Below, one piece after another: positions 9,064 to 16,328 of a DNA stretch of 52,608 nucleotides. The translations under genes were made by a program, and so were the position numbers. The notes below the pieces were generated by a model. The model was given only the letters and a program-made list of their open reading frames with translations, was not told where the DNA came from and did no database searches. Position 1 is the stretch's first letter. Each line of letters opens with the position of its first letter. The DNA lies in contig JAFTKH010000007.1 in NCBI GenBank assembly GCA_017453365.1, positions 1-52,608 of the forward strand. Reading direction: 5' to 3'. Source of the DNA: Clostridia bacterium. Lineage in GTDB: Bacteria; Bacillota; Clostridia; Oscillospirales; CAG-272.

Positions 9064-9453
9064 TCAGAATATTATACGGCCCTCGATAAGCCTTAAGAGC
9101 TCGTCGAGCCGCCCCTCGAGCTTCTTGATTTTTTCCTCGCTTTTCTCGCTTCGCTCGAGAAGTCGCCTTATGCTGGAGTCGGGAGTGGGCAGGGCGAATA
9201 CTCTGCCCGAGAGCTTTCGCACAGGCTCAAGAACGGCCGAGGCCGTGCCCTCGAGAGTAGGGGTGTAGTCGCCGTCGGAGAGACGCTCGAGATTGAAGCG
9301 AGCCTCACCGTCCGCGAGCCTTTTTGTAATGCCTCCGAGCGTTACATACCCACCCGTGTCGGGCTTTATGGCTACGGTGAGCAGGAGCCCATCGCCGGAG
9401 CACTCTCTTATCTCTCCGAAGCCATCGCGAATTTTGTAAACTATTCTTGTCAT
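9064..9453 (-). CDS. Small cassette protein with C-terminal coiled coil
   Basis: Not recognised. 129 aa from the ATG at 9453; a GTG at 9462 overlapping the previous stop is an alternative start. The N-terminal two-thirds looks like a beta-rich domain (RIVYKIRDG, LLLTVAIKPDTGGYVTLGG), and residues about 95-129 form a heptad-like helix (RRLLERSEKSEEKIKKLEG). A small beta domain with a trimerising coil is common in phage fibre and baseplate accessory proteins, so that role is a guess. It is five bases from its upstream neighbour. Confidence 0.65.
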   Translation of the reverse strand: MTRIVYKIRDGFGEIRECSGDGLLLTVAIKPDTGGYVTLGGITKRLADGEARFNLERLSDGDYTPTLEGTASAVLEPVRKLSGRVFALPTPDSSIRRLLERSEKSEEKIKKLEGRLDELLRLIEGRIIF

Positions 9454-9458
9454 ATATT

Positions 9459-9836
9459 TCACCCGAGCCTCGACTTTATTTCGTCGAGCTCCTCTCTCAT
9501 TTCTCCGAGATAGACGGCGAGGCTCTCGCCGAATACGGTCATATAATTCGCGAAGGCGCCGCTCACGATATCTCCGAAGAGCGAGGCGAGCGTATGGGAG
9601 TCGCTGATTCCCGTCTTCATAGCCGCGGCTATAGAGGCCTCCGGCTCTGCTGCGATATCGTCCAAAAGAGAGTTGTAATGCTCGATTATATAAATGGAGA
9701 GTCTGTCGAACGCTTCCTTCATATCCCTTGAGGTGTAGCCCTTGCCACCGTAGGAGGATGAGCTTGTCGGCCTCGTCGGGAGAGAGGACACCTTAAGCGA
9801 TTTTACGTCGGTGTCGAGTATTTTTTGAGATAACAT
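9459..9836 (-). CDS. Small cassette protein of unknown function
   Basis: Not recognised. 125 aa from the ATG at 9836, chosen because AAAGGAAG lies five bases upstream; a TTG 15 bases earlier would sit inside that site. The N-terminus is Ser/Thr-rich and looks disordered (to about 35), followed by helices with a final charged segment EMREELDEIKSRLG. It lies between the gp10-like gene and the beta/coiled-coil gene, so it is probably an accessory structural protein (inference from position only). Confidence 0.65.
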   Translation of the reverse strand: MLSQKILDTDVKSLKVSSLPTRPTSSSSYGGKGYTSRDMKEAFDRLSIYIIEHYNSLLDDIAAEPEASIAAAMKTGISDSHTLASLFGDIVSGAFANYMTVFGESLAVYLGEMREELDEIKSRLG

Positions 9837-9871
9837 ATTTCTTCCTTTCAAGAATTACTTTTGTTTCGGAT

Positions 9872-12565
9872 TTACCTTTTTTTGATATTGCCCTTAACGG
9901 TGTAGCGGTAGCTTATCGAGAGTATGCCGATTGGCGAGTGGGGAGAGTCGCAGTAGATGGAAATTTGCTTCTCGACCCAGTCCTTTTCCCTTTCACGGAA
10001 GGGAATGGTTGTGTACTCCGTGTGGTCGAAGGAGAGGGCAGAGAAGTCGAGGCTCGAAAAGTCTAGTCCACCGCCCGTGAAGCTTGCTATCTCCTTGTAG
10101 CCTGTCTTGTCCGTACCGACCTCGAGGTGCATTTTGTTACCGGGGTAGCTCTTGCATTTTACGACGAGCGAGTTTTTCACCGTGTTCTTTGCCAGGTGGG
10201 GAATGTCGCAGTCGTCGAATTTAGTCCTTATGCCGTATCTTGGCGTGTGACGGTCGAAGTAGTAGAAATCCTGGTGTATCCTCGTGCCCATACGCTCACG
10301 GTACTCCTCTATATCGAACTCACTGTTAAGAAGGAGTGAGTCGGGCGGTACTCCGCGCTTGTCGTTGTTGAATACGCACAGCTCGCCGCGGGCAGTGCCG
10401 AAGAGCAGAAGCTCACCGCAGGTGGCTGCCGTCACCGCAGGAGAGAAGACTCCGCCGCTCCATTCATCCGTGGGATATGCGGTGTAACGCGTGCCGTTCT
10501 CCTCGGTGTAGTATATCATATCGCCGTTCAAATAATCGGAATATACAGTCTCCTTGACCTCGCTGTCGGGCTCGGGGTGTATGCTGTAGCCGTCGGGCGC
10601 TGTCGAATCGTATCGAAAGACCCTTGCATCTTCTTTATAGCATCCGATGCCCGATAGAATGAACCATTCGTACTCCGTGCCTCCCGTTTCGTGACGGAAG
10701 GTAGCGCGGGAGTCTGCAAGATAAATATTACCCTCCGTGCATACCGCGAGATACCCGAGCCATACGGATAGCGACGCCGCCGACAGGTCTTCCTTCAATA
10801 GGTCGAAATTGACGTTATGCGAGCGGCAGACGATGTTCCTTTCGTAGCTTATATTTTTTTCCGCGAGAGCCGAGAGGCCGCCGGGTGAGAGAAAAACAGG
10901 GTCGTCGAGGAAGGATACCGACGGGCCGTAGGCCGAAACGCCCGAATGCACGTAGGCTATGGGATATGCCTTCGGTACCACGCTGTCGCCCGTTTCTGTC
11001 GGAGTGTGGTAGAAAATGCTTCCTCCGCCGTCGTCGCCCCCCTTGAATACCGCGAGCGAGTCGCGCACGGGGAGCAGAGAGGCTACGGGATATGCGCCGA
11101 GACCGTCGTTGAAGTAATTCATAGCGCCGACGTAAAGAGGATTGTTTTCACCCGTGGAGTCACGCTCGGTAAAGAATACGGTATTGGGTAAGCTCGGATT
11201 TCCGCTGTAGAATATACGGCCGTCGAAGAGCACCGCGACGGTGCACCTCGTTATAGCGCTAAAGCCGCCTTTCCGTTTTCCGATAACGCTGTCGAGAAAG
11301 CTTTTTCTTTTTTTCTCCGTAGACGTCTGCGAGGTGGAGAGAGTCCCCTTTATCACTACCGTTTTTCCGAGCGCGTCCCACGTCTCGTTAAAGGTAATGC
11401 GGAGCGAGGTCGGCCTGCCCGACTCGGTTATCGTTTCGTAGTCCAGCGCCTCACCGTCAAGGTATACGCCGTCGATAGCAGCTGCGTCTGAGCTTATAGG
11501 CAGGGAAACGTAGATGCTCGTGTATTTCTCGTTGCAAAAGACGGTGTGATTGACGAAGGCCGTCTGCTCATCGATTTCATAAAATTCGTTCGCCGTTCCC
11601 GCATAATGTACGGTTATACCCGACCTGGCATCAAAGGCGGAGTCCGAAACGTAGGAAACTCCTCTGCCAAGATAAATGTCTTTAAGCTCTGCACAGCTCG
11701 AGAGGGCGTAGCTGCCGATAGACGTTACAGTGTCGGGTATCACGACGAAGGTCATACCGGAGCAGCCTTGGAAGGCATTGTTTGCTATGCTCCTTATGCC
11801 GTTTGCCATTATCACCCCGGTTATTCCGTATTGGTCTTGCAGAGCGCTTTCGCTTATCTCGCGTACCTCGTAGGCCGTGCCGGCTATATCGGCGAATTTA
11901 GGAATGTAAACCGTACCCGTGTAGCCCGTTTTTATGCCCGACACGGCGCACCAGAGCTTGTCGGGGTCGGTAACCGTATAGACGAGCTCGGGAGTTCCGT
12001 AGCTGTATCTCGAGGGGTCGGCAATAGTGTATTTCTCGCAAAAGCTGTTCGTAAGCAGATTTCTCTGCTCGTACTCCTCGCCGTTTATGTAGGTCGTCGG
12101 CACGTATATCCTCGAGTCGCCCTCGGTCAGAGTGTGAAAATTGCCGTAGCAGTCGAGCGAGTGTAGCGACTCACCGTCAAGAAGATAAAATACGTCCCCG
12201 TATGCAAAGCCCGAGCTCCTCGAATCAGCTACCGTTCCGTTGGCGGTAAGAGTTCCCAGCGAGTCGAGATAATCTCTGCTGAAGGCAAAAATGCTGTCCT
12301 CTGCGTGTACGATTATCCTGTTCGGGTCTATCGACGTCTTGTGATGGTATATCCTGTGTATCCTCCTGTCGAAGGAATAAAGACGGCGGAAGCCCGGAAT
12401 ACTCTCGATAACTCCGCCGCCGTCTCCGTCGTAATCCCTGTACATATTTTCGGAATAGGCGAGCCGCGAGCGGCTGATGTTGCCGCCGTCCCTGTCGACG
12501 CCTCTGAAGCTGCCGAGGGACACGGTGTATTCTGTTTTTTTGCTGATGGTTTTCCTGCTCGCCAT
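9872..12565 (-). CDS. P22 gp10-like tail/DNA-stabilisation protein with inserted LRR_5 domain
   Basis: Largest protein of the cassette (897 aa). The N-terminus has the pattern seen in many podovirus-type stabiliser or tail-hub proteins: FRGVD (20-24), then RLAYSENMYRDYDG (34-47) and a proline/glycine-containing IPGFRRL (56-62). Beta-rich sequence suggestive of a propeller follows. A BspA-like leucine-rich-repeat block is inserted at about 205-325 (repeats such as ISESAL, IRSIANNAFQGCSG, VTSIGSYALSSCAEL). It starts one base after the gp4-like gene stop. In P22, gp4 and gp10 close the portal after packaging. The assignment rests on N-terminal pattern, size and gene order. The LRR insert is unusual and is discussed as a finding. 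Confidence 0.7.
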   Translation of the reverse strand: MASRKTISKKTEYTVSLGSFRGVDRDGGNISRSRLAYSENMYRDYDGDGGGVIESIPGFRRLYSFDRRIHRIYHHKTSIDPNRIIVHAEDSIFAFSRDYLDSLGTLTANGTVADSRSSGFAYGDVFYLLDGESLHSLDCYGNFHTLTEGDSRIYVPTTYINGEEYEQRNLLTNSFCEKYTIADPSRYSYGTPELVYTVTDPDKLWCAVSGIKTGYTGTVYIPKFADIAGTAYEVREISESALQDQYGITGVIMANGIRSIANNAFQGCSGMTFVVIPDTVTSIGSYALSSCAELKDIYLGRGVSYVSDSAFDARSGITVHYAGTANEFYEIDEQTAFVNHTVFCNEKYTSIYVSLPISSDAAAIDGVYLDGEALDYETITESGRPTSLRITFNETWDALGKTVVIKGTLSTSQTSTEKKRKSFLDSVIGKRKGGFSAITRCTVAVLFDGRIFYSGNPSLPNTVFFTERDSTGENNPLYVGAMNYFNDGLGAYPVASLLPVRDSLAVFKGGDDGGGSIFYHTPTETGDSVVPKAYPIAYVHSGVSAYGPSVSFLDDPVFLSPGGLSALAEKNISYERNIVCRSHNVNFDLLKEDLSAASLSVWLGYLAVCTEGNIYLADSRATFRHETGGTEYEWFILSGIGCYKEDARVFRYDSTAPDGYSIHPEPDSEVKETVYSDYLNGDMIYYTEENGTRYTAYPTDEWSGGVFSPAVTAATCGELLLFGTARGELCVFNNDKRGVPPDSLLLNSEFDIEEYRERMGTRIHQDFYYFDRHTPRYGIRTKFDDCDIPHLAKNTVKNSLVVKCKSYPGNKMHLEVGTDKTGYKEIASFTGGGLDFSSLDFSALSFDHTEYTTIPFREREKDWVEKQISIYCDSPHSPIGILSISYRYTVKGNIKKR

Positions 12566-12566
12566 T

Positions 12567-13403
12567 TTATGCCCACCCGTTGGTTATATAGTCGGTCGAT
12601 ATCTCTCTGTTATGATAGCGGAGCACGCCGCTTAGGGACTCGCGGTACAGAGCCATATAATACTCCGCCTTGTCACTGTCGTCGTCGAGCCACATAAACG
12701 AGGCGGTAAGCAGGGGAAGAAGCGGCTCCATATCCCTCGGTACGTCAATCGTCGCGTCGGGGGAGAAAAGAGAAAGCGTTCCCGGCGCGCATCTGTACGT
12801 AAGATATATCTCGCCGCGAAAGCCGTCGGGAAGAAGCAGAAGCCCCTCACGAAGCGACACGCCCTCGATGCTCCTGCCGGCACTGTCGCGCGGCAGAGCG
12901 GAGAAGGAAAGAAAATCAGGCAGCATCGCCGCTACGTCAATGCTTTCTCTGCCGTCGTAAATCGCGACGTCCGATACCTCGCCGCTCACCCGCGACTCGA
13001 AGGACGCGAGGTGATAAACGGTGAAGGAATATTCACCGAAAAAGGTTATACTCGCCTCCGACGAAAGAAAGCCGCGGTGCTCCGACATATTGCCGACGAG
13101 CTCGTGCGTTTCGCTCTTGTATCCGTCCTCTACGGTAAAAAAGCCCGTGCCCGAGCTTTTGAAGGAGTAGGCGGTGCCGGGGAGCTTAAAGGTCGCTTCC
13201 TTGCCGCCCGTGTGACGGTATTTCGCTACGTAGGAGAGCACGCTCGGGGCCTCGTAGGAGATAACGGCATCCCGTGTAACCGCCCTGTCGGAATAGATTA
13301 GCGCGAGCGCACGGTTGGCCGCCGAGATGAAAATATCCTCATCTCCGACCTCACCCTCGAAGCCGAGCGCAGCCACGTCTTGCATAAGCTGATTAAGTGT
13401 CAT
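12567..13403 (-). CDS. P22 gp4-like head completion / portal adaptor protein
   Basis: 278 aa. The N-terminus has MTLNQLMQDVAALGFEGEV and ANRALALIYSDRAV, a helical start typical of adaptor proteins that ring the portal. The C-terminus has the conserved-looking block VPRDMEPLLPLLTASFMWLDDDSDKAEYYMALYRE (described here by its key residues: Pro-rich start, W at about 241, then DKAEYYMALY), which resembles gp4-type connectors. The middle is beta-rich. It is 75 bases from the capsid gene with a strong hairpin between, and one base before the gp10-like gene. Family assignment is from pattern memory and could be another connector type. Confidence 0.68.
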   Translation of the reverse strand: MTLNQLMQDVAALGFEGEVGDEDIFISAANRALALIYSDRAVTRDAVISYEAPSVLSYVAKYRHTGGKEATFKLPGTAYSFKSSGTGFFTVEDGYKSETHELVGNMSEHRGFLSSEASITFFGEYSFTVYHLASFESRVSGEVSDVAIYDGRESIDVAAMLPDFLSFSALPRDSAGRSIEGVSLREGLLLLPDGFRGEIYLTYRCAPGTLSLFSPDATIDVPRDMEPLLPLLTASFMWLDDDSDKAEYYMALYRESLSGVLRYHNREISTDYITNGWA

Positions 13404-13428
13404 ATTGTTAGCTCCTTTATCTTATTTT

Positions 13429-13461
13429 GGGCCGCCGCAGAAAAAGGCCGCGCGGCGGCCC
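13429..13461. other. Strong GC hairpin between capsid and connector genes
   Basis: Perfect 10-base-pair stem GGGCCGCCGC (13429-13438) / GCGGCGGCCC (13452-13461) with a 13-base loop, in the only real gap of the structural gene block. On the coding (minus) strand it is followed by AAAATAAG, not a U-run, so it is more likely an mRNA 3'-stabilising or processing hairpin than a full terminator. Confidence 0.7.
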
Positions 13462-13478
13462 GCCCGCGAAGGGGAAAA

Positions 13479-14534
13479 TTAAATCGCGTCAGCGTTTGTG
13501 ACGGCCGAGGAGGAGTCAACCGCGAGCAGAATGTGCTTGTAGGTGCCGAAGCCTACACCGAAGCGGCATCTTCCGTTCCAAATATAGTTGCCCGTGTGGT
13601 TGTCCACCCAGTTGGTAATGGTTAGAGGAACACGGTTGAAGAACATATTGCCGGAGAGGTTCTTGTTAGCCTCGCTCGACATAATCATAAGACGGTCGTC
13701 CTCGGTCTGCCAGCTGGGCATAATCACGATATTCCAGTTTCCGTACTGAAGGTTGATGTCGTTGTAGCCGTTGCCGAGAGCGCCCTCCGAGCCGCATACC
13801 TTCTTGGCTATAGCCTCGGCCGCGGGTCTGTTTCCGGGGAGAACGATAGTGTCGGCAGTATAGCCGAGCACCTCGCCGTTTTCGTCCTTCATATTACGGA
13901 GCTTGACCGCGAGCTCGGAGAGAGCTTCCTCGAAAACGGACGCCGAATAGGTTCTGTCGGTGCCGTATTTGAAGATATCGCCCCAGAAGAAATTGGACTG
14001 ATTTCCGCTCTCGCCGGAGCCTCCGCCCCATATATGGCTGTTGTGGAAAAGGGGAAGATTGTCGGGTGTCGAAAGGTCAATCGACGCGCCTGCGAAGGTC
14101 GCAGTTTTGGAGGTTCCCGACGCGAGCGCCTGCTCGCATATCTTGTGGATAGTCTTGTAGTACGCTCTTGTGAAGTTCTCGGCTCTGCGCTTCGCATCAA
14201 CCGCGATGCCGTATCCCGCATCCTCCATCATTTCGGCGGTTATGATGAACTCCTTCATAAACTGAATGTGCTCGATAAACTTCTTGTAGGTCTCGCTGAT
14301 GCTGTCGCCCTCTGCGGCGTTGCCCTCCTCGGCGTATTTGAAAACGCCGAACTCGTTCTGACCCACTATCGTCTCGCCGAACTTGTTGCTCTTTTCAACA
14401 TTGAAAAGCCAGTCGCAGATGCCGCCCTTCTTGGTGAGCAGGTCGCTCTGGTGCTCGATGACCATTTTTATCGGGGTTTCGAGCTTGCCTATAGCGGCGT
14501 TTGTGTACCCCGAGCTTTTAGAATAAATTACCAT
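13479..14534 (-). CDS. Phage major capsid protein
   Basis: 351 aa, HK97-fold-type major head protein, closest in pattern to the Mu gpT group. Features: an N-terminal segment without an evident prohead-protease delta domain, a long amphipathic stretch FKYAEEGNAAEGDSISETY (about 65-83) as the likely E-loop/spine region, DTIVLPGNRPAAEAIAKKV (about 230-248) typical of the A domain, and a C-terminal VDNHTGNYIWNGRCRFGVGF block (about 307-326). It overlaps the decoration-like gene by seven bases. It is the most confident structural protein here along with the terminase. Confidence 0.82.
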   Translation of the reverse strand: MVIYSKSSGYTNAAIGKLETPIKMVIEHQSDLLTKKGGICDWLFNVEKSNKFGETIVGQNEFGVFKYAEEGNAAEGDSISETYKKFIEHIQFMKEFIITAEMMEDAGYGIAVDAKRRAENFTRAYYKTIHKICEQALASGTSKTATFAGASIDLSTPDNLPLFHNSHIWGGGSGESGNQSNFFWGDIFKYGTDRTYSASVFEEALSELAVKLRNMKDENGEVLGYTADTIVLPGNRPAAEAIAKKVCGSEGALGNGYNDINLQYGNWNIVIMPSWQTEDDRLMIMSSEANKNLSGNMFFNRVPLTITNWVDNHTGNYIWNGRCRFGVGFGTYKHILLAVDSSSAVTNADAI

Positions 14535-14941
14535 TCTTCATATTCTCTCTTTCTGTCAAATTTTACGTATACGTATTTGGGATTGTCGCATAGGCCGACA
14601 ATCCTTCCCGAGCCCTCTTCGTTTATCTCGACGGCGTCGGTAAGCTCGCCCGTCGATGAAATACCGACAGGTCTTCCGAGCTCGACCGGCTCGTCCCCGA
14701 CGATTTCCACCTTAAATACCATATTATCGGTTACCTCGTAGCAGAGATAGGGCTCGTTTCCCGTAGCCTTGTAGTCCTTCGCCACAATGAAGCGCGGATA
14801 ATAGCCGGCCGCCGTGATTGTGTTGTCGATACGGTCGACCGCAACTCCCGCCTTGGGGATAAAGTTGCAGCCAACTCTCGAGAACCTTTCGTATTTCGGG
14901 GCGTTTGAGCCCGCATAATTGATTTTTACAAGTCTGAACAT
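14528..14941 (-). CDS. Putative capsid decoration or stabilising protein
   Basis: 137 aa, beta-rich: MFRLVKINYAGSNAPKYERF, FIPKAGVAVDRIDNTITAAG, YLCYEVTDNMVFKVEIVGDEPVELG, ending in charged RKREYEEW. Size, beta content, and position directly before the major capsid gene (7-base overlap) match small head-decoration proteins of tailed phages. There is no catalytic motif, and the name rests on context. It could instead be a head fibre base. Confidence 0.62.
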   Translation of the reverse strand: MFRLVKINYAGSNAPKYERFSRVGCNFIPKAGVAVDRIDNTITAAGYYPRFIVAKDYKATGNEPYLCYEVTDNMVFKVEIVGDEPVELGRPVGISSTGELTDAVEINEEGSGRIVGLCDNPKYVYVKFDRKREYEEW

Positions 14942-14954
14942 TTTCTTACCTTTC

Positions 14955-15419
14955 TTATTTTGTGACGCGGCGCCACAGCCTCTGAATCTCGGAGTCGCTC
15001 ATACCGTAGAACAGCTCGCGCGCACCCTCGAGCTCCGAGCGCGGCATAGCGCCGCCCGCGTTGCCTGCCTGCCTCGGCACTCCGCCCACGAGGTGCGAGC
15101 GGGTGTCGGCAGGGGCCTTTCCCCTGGCCGCGAGGTATGCCTCGGTGGGAGTAAGACCCATATCGCGAAGCGCCGCATAGCGTAGCGGATTTTTTATTTC
15201 CGTGAGGCTCCTTGTGCTCGAAAGCTCGGGAAACTCGCGCCGAAGCTCCGCCATATCCCGCTCCATAAGCTCCTCGTAGTTAACGCCGTCCTCGGTCCGG
15301 GGAGCCGCATTTTCCTCTGCCGAGGGAGCGCCGTCACGGACGTCCCCCTCCGTAAGCTCGGGAGCCTCCGCCTCTTCCGCGGCGGGAGCCGCCGTTACCC
15401 CGTCTTTTTCGTCCTGCAT
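14955..15419 (-). CDS. Putative scaffolding protein
   Basis: 154 aa. The first 50 residues are acidic and Ala/Glu/Pro-rich, apparently disordered; the middle has a short helix-rich domain (LRYAALRDMGLTPTEAYLAARG, about 79-100); the C-terminus ends with a basic helix SEIQRLWRRVTK. An acidic extended body with a basic capsid-binding helix is characteristic of scaffolds, and the position between portal and capsid genes fits. The ATG at 15419 overlaps the stop of the 49-aa gene (TGATG); the GTG one codon earlier is less likely. Confidence 0.65.
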   Translation of the reverse strand: MQDEKDGVTAAPAAEEAEAPELTEGDVRDGAPSAEENAAPRTEDGVNYEELMERDMAELRREFPELSSTRSLTEIKNPLRYAALRDMGLTPTEAYLAARGKAPADTRSHLVGGVPRQAGNAGGAMPRSELEGARELFYGMSDSEIQRLWRRVTK

Positions 15420-15568
15420 CACTTGTTACCTCCGCGAAGGTCGCCGCGGCCGCTTATTTTAGTACCGCGGGGCTCACCCTTCGGCAGCGGAGAGGGAGCC
15501 GTAATTTTGCCAAAACCGTTTGTACGGTAGACGCTTGACTTGTCTTTTGTTTCGTTTGCTCTTTTCAT
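15419..15568 (-). CDS. 49-residue basic protein of the capsid cassette
   Basis: A short gene between the internal helical protein and the scaffold-like gene. The product has 49 residues beginning MKRANETKDK and ending LRGGNK, rich in Lys, Arg and Gly, with no hydrophobic segment. Support: AAGGAAGG lies eight bases before the ATG, the frame is open across the whole gap, and the stop TGA overlaps the next ATG (TGATG), as with its neighbours. It is conserved only by this logic; function is unknown, possibly a nucleic-acid-binding or assembly peptide. Confidence 0.65.
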   Translation of the reverse strand: MKRANETKDKSSVYRTNGFGKITAPSPLPKGEPRGTKISGRGDLRGGNK

Positions 15569-15596
15569 CGTTAATTCCTTCCTTGTTATTTATCAG

Positions 15597-16328
15597 TTAC
15601 TTAAAGCTCGAGGTTGTTCTGTCAGCCTCTTCCTCAAGCTCGCGGAGAGCATCGTGGCTCGCCTCGTATTCCTTGCCGAGAAGCTTTTCCGCCTCGCTCT
15701 TAACGTAGGCCGTATCCCCTTCGTCAAGGCCGTATTTTTTCGCGAGCTCCGCCGCACTCTCGGCATCGAGCCTGAAGGTTATTACCTTTTCGATAAGGTC
15801 GGCGATTATCTTGTCCTTTACCGCGCTGTAGATTCCGACGGAAACCTCAAGCGCACGCTCGTCGGAAAGACCCGCGCCGAGAGCGTATTCATAGGCACGC
15901 TCGGTGTTTATTATTCCGTTTTTGATGAGCTCGGCTCGAACACTCTTCATAAGCGAGCTTTGCTCGCGGTTGTAGTCTTCGAGATAGTCCGCGTAGCCCA
16001 GCACCGTCCTCGCCTCGGCGAGATTTCTCTTGTCGATAAGCTCCGCTATGCGCTTTTCGTAGGTCTCCCCCGACAGCTCTCTTTGCCTCTCGGCATATCC
16101 CGAGCGCGAAAGCCCCGAGGAAAAAATCGCCTCGGCATTCCTTCCGTAGTCTGCCCGAGCCTTCATAGCCTCAACGTAGGCGTCCTCGACGCCTCGGGAA
16201 AACTCCGCACCGTAGTCCTCCGCGTTTTTTGCGCGGTACTCGTCGAAGCTGTCCTCGCTGTTGGTTATTTTTTTGTTTTTAATGTAGTTTTCGAGAAATT
16301 TCTCGAGTGAGCTTTGGCTCTTACTCAT
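15597..16328 (-). CDS. Helical, charged protein between portal and scaffold genes
   Basis: Not recognised. 243 aa starting MSKSQSSLEKFLENY at the ATG 16328, which overlaps the portal stop by eight bases behind a GGAGGTGACAGAT site; longer frames run into the portal gene. The sequence is almost entirely helical and charged, with no Cys and no membrane segment, and repeats of the kind ...AEAIF, ...AYVEAMKARADYG, ...LDAESAAELAKKYGLDEGD. Position suggests an internal head or ejection protein (as with P22 gp7/gp16/gp20) or a portal accessory protein. This is inference. Confidence 0.62.
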   Translation of the reverse strand: MSKSQSSLEKFLENYIKNKKITNSEDSFDEYRAKNAEDYGAEFSRGVEDAYVEAMKARADYGRNAEAIFSSGLSRSGYAERQRELSGETYEKRIAELIDKRNLAEARTVLGYADYLEDYNREQSSLMKSVRAELIKNGIINTERAYEYALGAGLSDERALEVSVGIYSAVKDKIIADLIEKVITFRLDAESAAELAKKYGLDEGDTAYVKSEAEKLLGKEYEASHDALRELEEEADRTTSSFK

